Shown here: in pieces, positions 25,702 through 34,445 of the stretch
Layout: the number at the start of each line of letters is the position of its first letter
Position numbering within the stretch: the stretch's first letter is position 1
Notes under the pieces: generated by a model
What the model was told of the DNA's origin: nothing
The model's input: only the letters and a program-made list of their open reading frames with translations
Database searches by the model: none
Position numbers and translations under genes: made by a program
DNA from: Nocardia anocheti
GTDB taxonomy: Bacteria; Actinomycetota; Actinomycetes; Mycobacteriales; Mycobacteriaceae
DNA: 64,000 nucleotides
Direction: 5' to 3'
Assembly (NCBI RefSeq): GCF_029675105.1
Contig: NZ_JAQQFV010000005.1
Location: forward strand, 496,001-560,000

Positions 25702-26739
25702 ATGGTCTGCGTGATTCCTGTCGTCGTGGTCGCGGGCTTTCTCGGGTCGGGGAAGACGACCCTGCTCAATCATCTGTTGCGCAATAATCGGGGGACGCGC
25801 ATCGGGGTGGTGGTCAACGACTTCGGGGCGGTGAACATCGACGCGATGCTGGTGGCGGGGCAGGTCGACGCGATGGTGTCGCTGGGGAACGGGTGCGTGT
25901 GTTGCGCGGTGGACGTGTCCGAGCTCGGTGACCTGTTCGGGCGGTTGGCGCAGCCACGCGGCGCGGTGGACGTGATCGTGGTGGAGGCCAGCGGCCTGGC
26001 CGAGCCGCGCAATCTGATCCGGATGGTGATCGCCGATCCGAATCCGCGCATCGGGTACGGCGGACTGGTCGAGGTGGTCGACGCCGAACAATTCGGGCAG
26101 ACCAGCGCGCGCCATCCGGAGCTGATCTCACACCTGCGCCTGGCCGACCTGGTGCTGCTCAACAAGGCGGACCGGGTCGCCGAGCCCGCGCTGGCGGAGC
26201 TGCGCGCGCGACTGAGCGAGTGGGTGGGGCAGGTGCCGGTCTACGCGACCACGCACGGCCGGGTCGACCCCGGTCTCCTGTTCGACGAGCGCACCCCGGA
26301 GACCCCGACGGTGGCCCAGCAGCTGAGCTTCGATTCACTCCTCGATGACCACGATCACGACGAGCCCGGCCACCGCCACCTCCACGACGACTACGTCACA
26401 GTGACGTTCACGAGTGAGCACCCGCTCGACCCGCGCGCCCTGGTCGCCTTCCTGGAGGACCCGCCACCGGGCCTGTTCCGCGCCAAGGGATTCGTGGCCT
26501 TCGCCGTGACGGGTGAGCGTCGCAAATTCGAGGTGCACCTGGTCGGCAGGCACATCGTCTTCACCCCCGGCACGTGGCCGCGCGGTGAGCAGCGAGTGTC
26601 GAACCTGGTGCTGATCGGCGCGGGCATCGACACCGAGGTGGCGCTGAAACGCTTGCGCGACACCGCCGTCGACGGTCCCGACCGCGCCGACGAGCAGGCC
26701 ATGCTCGGTGTCTGGCGCTACACCCCGAGTGTGGACTAG
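25702..26739 (+). CDS. CobW/G3E-family GTPase (metal chaperone-like)
   Basis: This 345-residue protein has a P-loop GFLGSGKTT (residues 12-20), the G3E metal motif NGCVCC (CxCC) around residue 70, the Walker B-like VDVIVVEASGLAEP, the guanine-specificity NKAD, a histidine-rich loop DDHDHDEPGHRHLHDDY, and a C-terminal CobW_C domain. These proteins deliver Zn2+ or Co2+ to target enzymes or help under metal shortage. It overlaps the end of moaE by 4 bp on the opposite strand, so the link to the molybdenum cofactor cluster is positional only. Which metal or client it serves is unknown. Confidence 0.9.
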   Translation: MVCVIPVVVVAGFLGSGKTTLLNHLLRNNRGTRIGVVVNDFGAVNIDAMLVAGQVDAMVSLGNGCVCCAVDVSELGDLFGRLAQPRGAVDVIVVEASGLAEPRNLIRMVIADPNPRIGYGGLVEVVDAEQFGQTSARHPELISHLRLADLVLLNKADRVAEPALAELRARLSEWVGQVPVYATTHGRVDPGLLFDERTPETPTVAQQLSFDSLLDDHDHDEPGHRHLHDDYVTVTFTSEHPLDPRALVAFLEDPPPGLFRAKGFVAFAVTGERRKFEVHLVGRHIVFTPGTWPRGEQRVSNLVLIGAGIDTEVALKRLRDTAVDGPDRADEQAMLGVWRYTPSVD

Positions 26740-27167
26740 CCGCAGGCGTTGACCCATTCGGAGAGCCCGTCGGCGAACAACTGCCGCTTCCAGATGGGCA
26801 CTTCGTGTTTGATCCGGTCCACCAACTCGTGGCAGACGGTGAACGCCTCGGCCCGATGCGGCGCCGCGACCGCGACCACCACCGCCAGATCGCCGATCGT
26901 GAGCGACCCGACACGGTGGGTCGCGGCGACCGGAAGATCGTGGGCGGCAGCCACTTCGGCGCACAACTGCCGCAGGAAGCGCTCGGCCTGGGGATGCGCC
27001 GAGTACTCCAGCGCGCTCACCGCCTGACCACCGTCGTGATTGCGCACCTTGCCGGTGAACACCACCACGGCACCGAATTCCGGTCCGTCGACGGCCTTTT
27101 CGACCTCGATCGGGTCCAGATCGTCCTCGCGGATCGCGGTCAGCCGGACGAGGCCCCGCTCAGTCAT
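26736..27167 (-). CDS. moaE: Molybdopterin synthase catalytic subunit
   Basis: This 143-residue large subunit, with thiocarboxylated MoaD, adds two sulfurs to precursor Z (cPMP) to form molybdopterin. Family motifs are GAVVVFTGKVRNHDGG, ALEYSAHPQAE, THRVGSLTIGDLAVVVAVAAPHR, and the active-site VDRIKHEVPIWKRQLFADG with the catalytic lysines. The C-terminus WVNACG is short but complete. GGAGGAGG precedes the ATG. Its first 8 bp overlap the end of the moaC-mogA gene, so it is the last gene of the minus-strand moeA-moaC/mogA-moaE operon. Confidence 0.96.
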   Translation of the reverse strand: MTERGLVRLTAIREDDLDPIEVEKAVDGPEFGAVVVFTGKVRNHDGGQAVSALEYSAHPQAERFLRQLCAEVAAAHDLPVAATHRVGSLTIGDLAVVVAVAAPHRAEAFTVCHELVDRIKHEVPIWKRQLFADGLSEWVNACG

Positions 27168-28170
27168 GGTCGCCTCCTCCGGACACCTGCGCCAGCAGAT
27201 GATCCAACAACGGTTCCAGCACGGCGATGCCGTCTTTCACGCCACCGGGCGAGCCCGGCAGGTTCACTACGACGGTACGTCCTACCAGGCCCGCCACGCC
27301 ACGGCTCAGCGCCGCGAGCGGGAATTTCTCGGTGCCGCGCTGCCGGATGGCATCGGCGACGCCGGGCAGTTCCCGGTCGAGCACCGCGCGCGTGGCCTCG
27401 GGAGTCGCGTCGGTGGGGGAGGCGCCGGTGCCACCGGTGGTGACGACCAGCGCCGGTCCGCCGGTCAGCGCGTCGGCCAGTCCGGTCGCGATCTCGGCAT
27501 CGGCGTAGACGAGCGGTCCGCGCACCGAGAAACCCTGGGCGGTCAGCCATTCGGCGAGAACCGGACCGGTGGTGTCGGTGCGGGTCCCGGCGGCGGTGCG
27601 GGTGGAGGCCACCACCACGACCGCCGATCGCGAATCCATCACGGCGGCAACGTCATCCGGGGTGGCCACCGGACTGGTGACCTCGGGCGCCGAACGACTC
27701 TCCGGACGCACCCAATACCCGTGCTTACCACCCTCTTTGGTGACCAACCGCACCCCGTCCATCACCGCGGCCGGGTCCACCGCCTTCACCATGTCGTGCA
27801 GCGTCAGCCCCGCCACCGCGACGGCGGTCAGCGCCTCCATCTCCACCCCGGTCGGCCCGGTCGTCTTGGCCGTGGCCTCGACGGTGATGGATGTCTCGGT
27901 GAACCCGAACTCCACCTTCACCGACGACAGCGCCAGCTGATGACACAGCGGGATCAGCTCGGAAGTCTTCTTGGCACCGGCGATTCCGGCCAGCCGCGCG
28001 GTCGAGAGCACATCGGCCTTGGGCATCCCGTCGGCCCGCACCAGCGCGATCACCTCGGCCGTGGTCCGCAATTCCCCTGCGGCGACGGCGATCCGGGTGG
28101 TGTCGGCCTTGCCGCTCACATCCACCATGCGTGCGCGGCCTTCGCCGTCGACGTGGGACAACTCGCTCAT
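27160..28170 (-). CDS. Bifunctional MoaC-MogA fusion
   Basis: This 336-residue protein joins two cofactor enzymes. Residues ~1-160 are cyclic pyranopterin monophosphate synthase (MoaC): GRARMVDVSGK, KTSELIPLCHQLALSSVKVEF, GVEMEALTAV, and DGVRLVTKEGGKHG with catalytic lysines. Residues ~180-330 are a MogA/MoaB molybdopterin adenylyltransferase domain: VVVVASTRTAAGTRTDTTGP, ALVVTTGGTGASPTDATPEA, NLPGSPGGVKDG. The linker is about 20 residues. Its start overlaps the moeA stop by 4 bp and there is no good ribosome site, so translation is coupled. The fusion would put two non-consecutive steps of the pathway in one chain. Confidence 0.93.
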   Translation of the reverse strand: MSELSHVDGEGRARMVDVSGKADTTRIAVAAGELRTTAEVIALVRADGMPKADVLSTARLAGIAGAKKTSELIPLCHQLALSSVKVEFGFTETSITVEATAKTTGPTGVEMEALTAVAVAGLTLHDMVKAVDPAAVMDGVRLVTKEGGKHGYWVRPESRSAPEVTSPVATPDDVAAVMDSRSAVVVVASTRTAAGTRTDTTGPVLAEWLTAQGFSVRGPLVYADAEIATGLADALTGGPALVVTTGGTGASPTDATPEATRAVLDRELPGVADAIRQRGTEKFPLAALSRGVAGLVGRTVVVNLPGSPGGVKDGIAVLEPLLDHLLAQVSGGGDHD

Positions 28171-29369
28171 AGCGACAAGATTCGCACAGGGGCGCCCTCG
28201 CCCAGCGAGGTGACCTCGGCCGGGACATCGACGAGCACATCGGCCCAGGCCATGCCCGCGATCAGGTGTGAACCGGGACCGCCGATCACCTCGACGCCGT
28301 TCTCGGTGCGCAGACCGCGCAGAAACTGGCGGCGCCCGGCGGGGGAGCGCAGCGGGGTCAGCAGGGTGGTCTCGGCGGTCTGGGCCGGGGGCAGGCCGCC
28401 CAGTGCCCGGATCGCCGGACGTGCGAACACCGCGTAGGACACCATCGTGCTCACCGGGTTGCCGGGGAAACTGAGCACCGGCACGCCGTCGACCACGGTG
28501 TAGCCCTGCGGCCCGCCCGGCTGCACGGCGACCGAGCCGAAAGTGCCGCCCAACGGTTCGAGGACGTCCTTGACCACCTCGAAGTCGCCCTTGGACACCC
28601 CACCGGAGGTGAACACGACATCGGCGGTCGCGGTGGCGGCGTGCAGGGCGGCGGTGAAGCGGGCCGGGTCGTCGGTGCTGTGCCCGATGTCGACCACGTC
28701 GACCTCGTCGGCGCGCAGCGCGGCGGCCAGCGCGATCCCGTTCGAGTTGTAGATCTGTCCCGGCGCGAGTTCGCTGCCCGCCGGGCGTAATTCGTCGCCG
28801 GTGGTCAGACATACCGCGCGCAGCCTGGTCAGTACCGGCACGGTGGGCAGGCCGACGGCGGCCAGCGCGGCGATGTGCCGGGGCGCCAGCACGGTGCCCG
28901 CCCGCGCCACCAGCGCGCCCACCCGCACATCGGTGCCCGCCTCGCGCACGAACTCGCCGCGTCCGCGTCCGCGTTCCACCACGATCCGCCGCGCTCCGGC
29001 CTGCACGTCCTCCACCGGGATCACACAGTCGGCGCCGGGCGGCATCGGCGCCCCGGTCATCACCTTCAGCGCCGAACCCGGCGGCAGTTCCGCACCGGCC
29101 TTACCCGCGGCGATCACCCCGGCGACCGGCAGCTCCACCGGCGTCACGGACACATCTGCGGCGCGCACCGCGTACCCGTCCATGGCCGAGTTCCGGAACA
29201 CCGGCAGATCGATCGGCGAGAGCACGTCGGCGGCCAGGACGCGGCCGAGCGCGCCGGGCACCGGGACCTGTTCGTCCAGGCGGTCGGCGAGCGGGGCCAG
29301 CAGCGCGGCGACGGTGTCGCGGTACTCGTCGACGCTGCGGGCCGACGCGGTGGCGGGCCGGGGAGTCAT
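28167..29369 (-). CDS. moeA: Molybdopterin molybdotransferase
   Basis: MoeA (gephyrin E-domain type) inserts molybdate into adenylated molybdopterin, the last step of Moco synthesis. The 400-residue protein has the order PVFRNSAMDGYAV (N-terminal), PPGSALKVMTGAPMPPGADCVIPVE, VCLTTGDEL, NSNGIALAAALR, VVFTSGGVSKGDFEVVKDVLE and LSFPGNPVSTMVSYAVFARP. The last two are the nucleotide/MPT-binding motifs. It is the first gene of the minus-strand operon and lies divergent from moaA with 142 bp between starts. Confidence 0.95.
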   Translation of the reverse strand: MTPRPATASARSVDEYRDTVAALLAPLADRLDEQVPVPGALGRVLAADVLSPIDLPVFRNSAMDGYAVRAADVSVTPVELPVAGVIAAGKAGAELPPGSALKVMTGAPMPPGADCVIPVEDVQAGARRIVVERGRGRGEFVREAGTDVRVGALVARAGTVLAPRHIAALAAVGLPTVPVLTRLRAVCLTTGDELRPAGSELAPGQIYNSNGIALAAALRADEVDVVDIGHSTDDPARFTAALHAATATADVVFTSGGVSKGDFEVVKDVLEPLGGTFGSVAVQPGGPQGYTVVDGVPVLSFPGNPVSTMVSYAVFARPAIRALGGLPPAQTAETTLLTPLRSPAGRRQFLRGLRTENGVEVIGGPGSHLIAGMAWADVLVDVPAEVTSLGEGAPVRILSL

Positions 29370-29511
29370 GGTCCCAGCCTAATCGCCGCCGGACCGGCAC
29401 GTTCCCCACGCGTGGCTCACCGCGCGGGGTGGCTCGCGGTGAGCTGACCAGTTCGCGACCAATCGGCCCGCCGCACCGGATGTGCTGGGCCTTACGGGTC
29501 ATACTAGAGAG

Positions 29512-30570
29512 ATGACGTTGGTCGAGATGGGGATTCCCGCTGTGCGAACGGAGCTGCCGTCCCTCGACGGCAGGCCCGACACGCCTTTCCTCGTCGACCG
29601 CTTCGGCCGTGTCGCCCGCGATCTGCGCGTGTCCATCACCGAGAAGTGCTCGCTGCGCTGCACGTACTGCATGCCCGAGGAGGGGCTGCCGCCGATTCCG
29701 CGCCAGGAACTGCTCACCACCGACGAGATCGTGCGACTGGTGTCGCTGGCGGTGCGCGAGCTCGGGGTGCGCGAGGTGCGCTTCACCGGCGGTGAGCCGC
29801 TCATGCGTCGCGAACTGGAGGACATCGTCGCGGGCTGCCACGCCGCCGTGCCCGACACGCCGCTGGCCATGACCACCAACGGCGTCGGCCTCGAACACCG
29901 GGTGCGCGCCCTGGCCGCGGCGGGCCTGTCGCGGGTCAATGTCTCCCTCGACACCGTCGACCGCGTCGATTTCACCCGCCTGACCCGCCGCGACCGCCTC
30001 GAATCGGTGCTCAACGGCATCCGCGCCGCCCGCGACACCGGGCTGGCCCCGGTGAAGGTGAACGCCGTGCTGATGCGCCAGAACCTCGCGGGCGCGCCGG
30101 ACCTGCTGGCCTGGTGCCTGGCCGAGGGCTGCGAACTGCGCTTCATCGAGGAGATGCCGCTCGACGCCGATCACGAGTGGGCCCGCGACCACATGGTGAC
30201 CGCGGCCGACCTCCTCGAGGTACTCGGCACCCGCTTCACCCTGACGCCCACCGCCCGCGCCGACCCCTCCGCCCCGGCGGAGAAATGGCTGGTCGACGGC
30301 GGTCCGGCGACGGTGGGCATCATCGCCACCGTCACCCGCAAGTTCTGCGACAACTGCGATCGCACCCGCCTCACCGCCGACGGCATGCTGCGCTCGTGCC
30401 TGTTCAGCGACCAGGAATTCGATGTGCGCACCGTGCTGCGGGCGGGCGCGAACGACGACGAGGTCGCCGAGCTGTGGCGCGGCGCGATGTGGCAGAAGTG
30501 GGCCGGTCACGGTATCGACGCCGCCGGTTTCGTCCCCCCGGAACGCACGATGGGAGCCATCGGTGGTTGA
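29512..30570 (+). CDS. moaA: GTP 3',8-cyclase (radical SAM)
   Basis: MoaA starts Moco synthesis by rearranging GTP with a radical-SAM mechanism. The 352-residue protein has the N-terminal [4Fe-4S] motif CSLRCTYC (C46, C50, C53), the SAM-binding FTGGEPLMR, a TIM-barrel core, and the C-terminal cluster motif [21 protein letters not shown]. It ends MGAIGG, the double glycine needed for activity in the family. The ATG at 29512 is closely preceded by ATACTAGAGAG; 29527 is an alternative. The stop lies inside the moaD gene (8-bp overlap). Confidence 0.95.
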   Translation: MTLVEMGIPAVRTELPSLDGRPDTPFLVDRFGRVARDLRVSITEKCSLRCTYCMPEEGLPPIPRQELLTTDEIVRLVSLAVRELGVREVRFTGGEPLMRRELEDIVAGCHAAVPDTPLAMTTNGVGLEHRVRALAAAGLSRVNVSLDTVDRVDFTRLTRRDRLESVLNGIRAARDTGLAPVKVNAVLMRQNLAGAPDLLAWCLAEGCELRFIEEMPLDADHEWARDHMVTAADLLEVLGTRFTLTPTARADPSAPAEKWLVDGGPATVGIIATVTRKFCDNCDRTRLTADGMLRSCLFSDQEFDVRTVLRAGANDDEVAELWRGAMWQKWAGHGIDAAGFVPPERTMGAIGG

Positions 30571-30805
30571 GGTCCGCTATTTCGCCGCGATCGCCGACGC
30601 GGTCGGCAAGAACACCGAATCACTCGACCTGCCCGCGGGCGCCACCGTCGCCGATCTGCGCGCGACCCTGGCCGCCACCTACGGCACCGAGGTCGACACC
30701 CTGGTCGGGGTGTGCGCCTTCCTCATCGGCGACGAACTCACCCGCGACCCGGCGGCCATGCTGGTCGAACGCGTCGACGTGCTGCCGCCCTTCGCGGGCG
30801 GCTGA
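30563..30805 (+). CDS. moaD: Molybdopterin synthase sulfur carrier subunit
   Basis: This 80-residue ubiquitin-fold protein carries the C-terminal double glycine (VLPPFAGG) that becomes a thiocarboxylate and donates sulfur in molybdopterin synthase with MoaE. Typical features are [23 protein letters not shown] at the start and [12 protein letters not shown]. The GTG at 30563 overlaps the last 8 bp of moaA, so the two are translationally coupled. MoaE is encoded 3.4 kb away on the other strand. Confidence 0.93.
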   Translation: MVEVRYFAAIADAVGKNTESLDLPAGATVADLRATLAATYGTEVDTLVGVCAFLIGDELTRDPAAMLVERVDVLPPFAGG

Positions 30806-30807
30806 GC

Positions 30808-31167
30808 ATGGTCCAGAGCCGGGCCGCCGACGTCGCGACCTACCTCGCCGAACTCCCGCCCGAGCGCCGCGCGGCCCTGACCCGGCTGCGTGAGCTGTGC
30901 CTGGCCGAGCTGCCCGGCTTCACCGAGGTCATGGCCTACGGGATGCCCGCCTACCAGCGCGACGGCGTCGGCGAGATCGCCTTCGCCAGCCAGAAGCAGT
31001 ACATCTCCTTCTACCTGCTGCGCACCGACGTCCGCGCGGCCTTCGCCGCCCGCCTCGCCGCCCACGACATGGGCAAGGGCTGCCTGCGCTTCCGCAAGGA
31101 CCCGGACTACGACCTGGTCCGCGACCTGCTGCGTGCCACCGCGAGCGGCGAGGGCGTCAGCTGCTGA
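30808..31167 (+). CDS. DUF1801/YdhG-like protein
   Basis: This 119-residue protein matches the DUF1801 (YdhG) fold: VATYLAELPPERRAALTRLRELCLAELP, the core EVMAYGMPAYQRDG, EIAFASQKQYISFYLL and MGKGCLRFRK. Some relatives were described as frataxin-like iron chaperones, but the role is not settled. It starts 2 bp after moaD and is thus co-transcribed with moaA-moaD, although no Moco function is known for the family. Confidence 0.85.
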   Translation: MVQSRAADVATYLAELPPERRAALTRLRELCLAELPGFTEVMAYGMPAYQRDGVGEIAFASQKQYISFYLLRTDVRAAFAARLAAHDMGKGCLRFRKDPDYDLVRDLLRATASGEGVSC

Positions 31168-31173
31168 CGACGG

Positions 31174-31998
31174 TCAGCGCCACCACGTGTCGAGCGGGGT
31201 GACCGGCACCGTGCGCTTGTGCCGGGTGTTGGTGAAGATCGACTCCAGCCGTTCGGCGACCTCGGGCGCCACCTCCTTGCCCTCGAGGTAGTCGTCGATC
31301 TCGCTGTAGCGCAGGCCGAGGGCCTCCTCGTCGGGCAGCGCGGGACGGTCGTCCTCGAGGTCGGCGGTGGGCACCTTCGACCACACGCTCGACGGCGCGC
31401 CGAGCTCCTGCAGCAGCGCCGCGCCCTGGCGCTTGGTCAGGCCGGTGAGCGGGGTCAGGTCGACGCCACCGTCGCCGAACTTGGTGAAGAAGCCGGTGAC
31501 CGCCTCGGCGGCGTGGTCGGTGCCCACGACGAGCAGGTTCTCCTGCCCGGCCAGCGCGTACTGGGCGACCATCCGCTCGCGGGCCTTGATGTTGCCGCGC
31601 ACGAAGTCGCGCAGCCGCTCGTGATCGAGCGCACCGGCCACCTCGAGGGCCACCGCGTCGGCGCCGGGCCGGATATTGACCACCACACAGCGATCGGGGT
31701 CGATGAAGTTCAGGGCGATCTGCGCGTCGTGCTCGTCGGCCTGCACGCCGTAGGGCAGGCGCACGGCCAGGAACTCGGCCTCGGCGCCCTCGGCGCGCAG
31801 TTCCTCGGCGGCGAGCTGGCACAGCCGACCGGCCAGCGAGCTGTCCTGACCGCCGCTGATGCCGAGGACGAAGCCCTTGGCCGGAGTGCTGCGCAGATAG
31901 TCCTTGAGGAAGTCGACGCGGCGGCGGACCTCCTGCTTCGGCTCGATCTCGGGCAGCACACCCAGTTCGGTGATGATCTGTTCACGCAGTGTCGCCAT
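31174..31998 (-). CDS. nadE: NH3-dependent NAD+ synthetase
   Basis: This 274-residue enzyme amidates nicotinic acid adenine dinucleotide with ammonia and ATP to give NAD+. The PP-loop ATP motif [14 protein letters not shown] is at about residues 47-60. Other signatures are [59 protein letters not shown], and the late [13 protein letters not shown]. There is no glutaminase domain, unlike the long NadE of mycobacteria, so free ammonia is required. The gene is convergent with the DUF1801 gene and follows the TetR gene by 6 bp. Confidence 0.96.
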   Translation of the reverse strand: MATLREQIITELGVLPEIEPKQEVRRRVDFLKDYLRSTPAKGFVLGISGGQDSSLAGRLCQLAAEELRAEGAEAEFLAVRLPYGVQADEHDAQIALNFIDPDRCVVVNIRPGADAVALEVAGALDHERLRDFVRGNIKARERMVAQYALAGQENLLVVGTDHAAEAVTGFFTKFGDGGVDLTPLTGLTKRQGAALLQELGAPSSVWSKVPTADLEDDRPALPDEEALGLRYSEIDDYLEGKEVAPEVAERLESIFTNTRHKRTVPVTPLDTWWR

Positions 31999-32004
31999 GC
32001 CGTC

Positions 32005-32664
32005 TCACTCTACTTGTGCGGCAGGCGAAACAACCCGGCGAACGAGCCATTCCCAGTTGTCGCCGATCTGGTCGCGGGTGAAGCCGAGCGCCCCGATCTG
32101 GTGGGTGACCAGCGCTGCGGTCAGAGTGGCCAGCAGCGAGTCGGCGATCAGGGGGACTGACCCGCGCACACCGGCGGCGTGGAGCAGCAGCTGGACGTGC
32201 GCCTTGTGCAGGCTGTAGGGGCCGCCGCCGAAGCGGGCGTCGCCCTGCTCGGCGGCCCGGTGCAGATCGCCTTCGACCTCGATGTCGAGCAGCCGGGTCC
32301 GCCCGAAGGCGATGAGCCGGTCGACCGGGTCGGCGGCGGGGCCCAGCGGGGCCGGGCCGAACATGAACGCGGCCTGGAACTTCTGCTCGGAGTGGTCGAG
32401 CAGGGCCAGCATCAGGCCGGTGCGGTTGCCGAAGCGGCGGAAGACGGTGCCCTTGCCGACCCCGGCGCGTCTGGCCAGCGCGTCCATCGTCAGCCCGTCG
32501 ACGCCGTGCTCGCGCACCAGCCGCTGGGCCGCGTCGAGCAGCAGCGCGCGGTTGCGGGCGGCGTCGGCGCGTTCGGTGGGCTCCCCGCTGCCGGGCAGGA
32601 GCTGCCCGATCGGGAGCAACGGCGGCTCGTCCGACCTCGGTGTGCCGTAGCTCACGCTGCTCAC
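32005..32664 (-). CDS. TetR-family regulator
   Basis: This 219-residue protein has its DNA-binding domain at ~35-85 (NRALLLDAAQRLVREHGVDGLTMDALARRAGVGKGTVFRRFGNRTGL), followed by a helical ligand domain. A ~30-residue Pro-rich extension precedes it. The GTG start has GGAGG four bases upstream; GTG at 32655 is an alternative. It is divergent from an FMN reductase gene, and an imperfect 22-bp palindrome lies between them. I recall a similar TetR / reductase pair upstream of nrdH in M. tuberculosis (Rv3055/Rv3054c). It probably represses itself and the reductase. Confidence 0.87.
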   Translation of the reverse strand: MSSVSYGTPRSDEPPLLPIGQLLPGSGEPTERADAARNRALLLDAAQRLVREHGVDGLTMDALARRAGVGKGTVFRRFGNRTGLMLALLDHSEQKFQAAFMFGPAPLGPAADPVDRLIAFGRTRLLDIEVEGDLHRAAEQGDARFGGGPYSLHKAHVQLLLHAAGVRGSVPLIADSLLATLTAALVTHQIGALGFTRDQIGDNWEWLVRRVVSPAAQVE

Positions 32665-32681
32665 GCGCCCTCCGGGGGAAG

Positions 32682-32703
32682 TAATCGGACCTTGGTCCGG
32701 TTA
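32682..32703. promoter_or_regulatory. Imperfect palindrome, probable TetR operator
   Basis: The arms TAATCGGACC (32682-32691) and GGTCCGGTTA (32694-32703) match at nine of ten positions around a 2-bp centre. The site is 18 bp upstream of the TetR start and 54 bp before the reductase start. Confidence 0.65.
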
Positions 32704-32757
32704 ATGTCGGATGCATCAGTGAAACATCCCCACCTACTGAGTACACCAGGAGTTGTC

Positions 32758-33327
32758 ATGAGCGAGACCCGCATCCTCACTCTCGTCGGAAGCCTGCGCG
32801 CGGGCTCGATCAACCGCCGCCTGGCCGAAGCCGCCGCGCAGACCGCGCCCGAGGGTGTGTCGGTCTCGATCTACGAGGGCCTCGGTGAGCTGCCCTTCTA
32901 CAACGAGGACCTCGACGTGCCCGGCCAGGTGCCCGCGCAGGCCGAGGCGCTGCGCGCGGCCGTCGCCGAGGCGGGCGCGATCCTGCTGGTGACCCCCGAG
33001 TACAACGGCACCCTGCCCGCCGTACTGAAGAACGCCATCGACTGGGCCTCGCGTCCCTACGGCGCCGGTGCGATCAAGGGCAAGCCGGTCGCCGTGGTGA
33101 GCGCGTCGATCTCCCCGCGGGCGGCGGCCTGGGCGCACGGCGACACCGTCAAGTCGGTCGGCGTGGCCGGTGGCGTGGTCGTCGAGGCGGCCGTGGCGCA
33201 GTTCGGCGGCATCGGCGAGCGCTTCGGCGCGATCCACCCGGCCGAGGACGCCGAGGCGCTGACCCAGCTCGGCGCGGTGGTGCACGAACTGGTGGCCGCG
33301 GCGGGCGAGGTCGTCGTCACTGCGTAA
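32758..33327 (+). CDS. NADPH-dependent FMN reductase
   Basis: This 189-residue flavodoxin-fold reductase shows the FMN-phosphate loop GSLRAGSINRRLAEA near the N-terminus, LPFYNEDLD, and LLVTPEYNGTLPAVLKNAIDWASRP, the PEYN(G/H) signature of the ChrR/YieF/azoreductase-like family. It is a soluble flavoprotein that may reduce quinones, chromate or free FMN. AGGAG lies before the ATG at 32758. It is probably controlled by the divergent TetR protein. A link to nucleotide reduction (supplying electrons to NrdI) is tempting from position but unproven. Confidence 0.9.
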   Translation: MSETRILTLVGSLRAGSINRRLAEAAAQTAPEGVSVSIYEGLGELPFYNEDLDVPGQVPAQAEALRAAVAEAGAILLVTPEYNGTLPAVLKNAIDWASRPYGAGAIKGKPVAVVSASISPRAAAWAHGDTVKSVGVAGGVVVEAAVAQFGGIGERFGAIHPAEDAEALTQLGAVVHELVAAAGEVVVTA

Positions 33328-33346
33328 GCTGTCCGTGGCTCTGACA

Positions 33347-33380
33347 GGGGCGTCGCATCCGTTCGCGGAGGCGACGCCCC
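33347..33380 (+). terminator. Hairpin terminator after the FMN reductase
   Basis: GGGGCGTCGC (33347-33356) pairs perfectly with GCGACGCCCC (33371-33380), with a small inner TCCG-TTCG-CGGA stem. No U tract is present. Confidence 0.65.
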
Positions 33381-33507
33381 TTCGCCGTCCGCGGGGTTTG
33401 CTGAAGACTCGCCGGGATGCGAAATCGTGATCTGGACCACATTTTTCCCTGCGTGGCGATCGCCCGTCCTGGGACTTACCGCGTGGGAATTACATCTGTG
33501 CGACTCG

Positions 33508-33552
33508 CAACACCTTGTGTTGTTCCAATCTGTCGGCCACTAGGTGTAGTGT
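33508..33552 (+). promoter_or_regulatory. Tandem NrdR-box-like repeats upstream of nrdH
   Basis: Box 1 is CAACAC-CTT-GTGTTG (33508-33522). Box 2 is CCACTAGGTGTAGTGT (33537-33552), with CACTA and TAGTG arms around 4 bp. Their centres are about 30 bp apart, close to three helical turns, as for NrdR operators. Box 2 matches the NrdR consensus well; box 1 has a shorter centre. Box 2 has a near twin upstream of nrdF. From here to nrdH a leader of about 165 bp has no further gene. Confidence 0.75.
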
Positions 33553-33718
33553 CTTCGGTACTGGAAGACGGTGTGAAGCCACCACTGATCGGGCCCGAGG
33601 GAAGGGGTTACGAGCAGGGCTTTCTTCGCCAGATCCAGGAGTTTGCGCAGCATCACCCGTTCGTGCACTGCATACGGATCACAGGCTGTGGATCAGGCAT
33701 AGGAGAGGGAGAACCCAG

Positions 33719-33952
33719 ATGACTGTCACCGTGTACACCAAGCCCGCTTGCGTCCAGTGCAATGCCACCTACAAGGCGCTCGACAAGGCCGGGGTGGAGT
33801 ACGACATCATCGACATCTCCGAGAACGCCGAGGCGCGCGACTACGTCATGGCGCTCGGGTACCTGCAGGCGCCGGTCGTCGTCGCCGGTGAGGACCACTG
33901 GTCGGGCTTCCGTCCCGACCGCATCAAGTCGCTGGCCGTCGCGGCCGCCTAG
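33719..33952 (+). CDS. nrdH: Glutaredoxin-like NrdH redoxin
   Basis: This 77-residue thioredoxin-fold protein reduces the class Ib ribonucleotide reductase NrdE. The redox motif CVQC is in [18 protein letters not shown]. The C-terminal part has [21 protein letters not shown], typical for NrdH, and accepts electrons from thioredoxin reductase. GGGAG lies before the ATG at 33719. It is the first gene of nrdH-nrdI-nrdE and is preceded by tandem NrdR boxes. Confidence 0.96.
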   Translation: MTVTVYTKPACVQCNATYKALDKAGVEYDIIDISENAEARDYVMALGYLQAPVVVAGEDHWSGFRPDRIKSLAVAAA

Positions 33953-33974
33953 GACTTCGCCGGAAGGAGGCGCC

Positions 33975-34445
33975 ATGCCCGAGCGGAGCACTCCGGGCGG
34001 GCTGGTCTACTTCTCCAGCGCTTCGGAGAACACCCATCGTTTCGTCGAGAAGCTGGGCCTCCCGGCCACTCGACTACCACTGCACACCGCTGAATCGCTG
34101 CGCGTCGACGAACCCTACGTGCTGATCACCCCCACCTACGGGGGCGGTCGGCACGTCATGGGTGGACAACGGTCCGACAAGGACCTCGTACCGCGGCAGG
34201 TCGCCAAGTTCCTCAACGACCCGCACAATCGCGCCCTGCTGCGCGGGGTGATCGCGGCCGGTAACACGAACTTCGGCGATACCTATTGCGCTGCGGGCGA
34301 CATCATCTCGCGAAAATGCGGGGTGCCGTACCTGTATCGCTTCGAACTCATGGGAACCGCTGAGGACGTCGCGCGCGTCCGAGAGGGATTGGGATTGTTT
34401 TGGCAACAGCAACCACAGCACCGGCAGGCAAGTCAGCCCGTCTAG
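33975..34445 (+). CDS. nrdI: NrdI flavodoxin-like maturation protein
   Basis: NrdI is an FMN protein that generates the oxidant for building the Mn2-tyrosyl radical of NrdF. The 156-residue protein has [16 protein letters not shown] (FMN phosphate loop), the ITPTYGGG loop and [35 protein letters not shown]. The start at 33975 has AAGGAGG. It overlaps the beginning of nrdE by 46 bp if NrdE begins at TTG 34400. Confidence 0.95.
   Translation: MPERSTPGGLVYFSSASENTHRFVEKLGLPATRLPLHTAESLRVDEPYVLITPTYGGGRHVMGGQRSDKDLVPRQVAKFLNDPHNRALLRGVIAAGNTNFGDTYCAAGDIISRKCGVPYLYRFELMGTAEDVARVREGLGLFWQQQPQHRQASQPV

Noticed and set aside
31174..31998. Glutamine-dependent NAD synthetase
   Set aside because: No nitrilase/glutaminase domain; at 274 residues it is the ammonia-dependent form.
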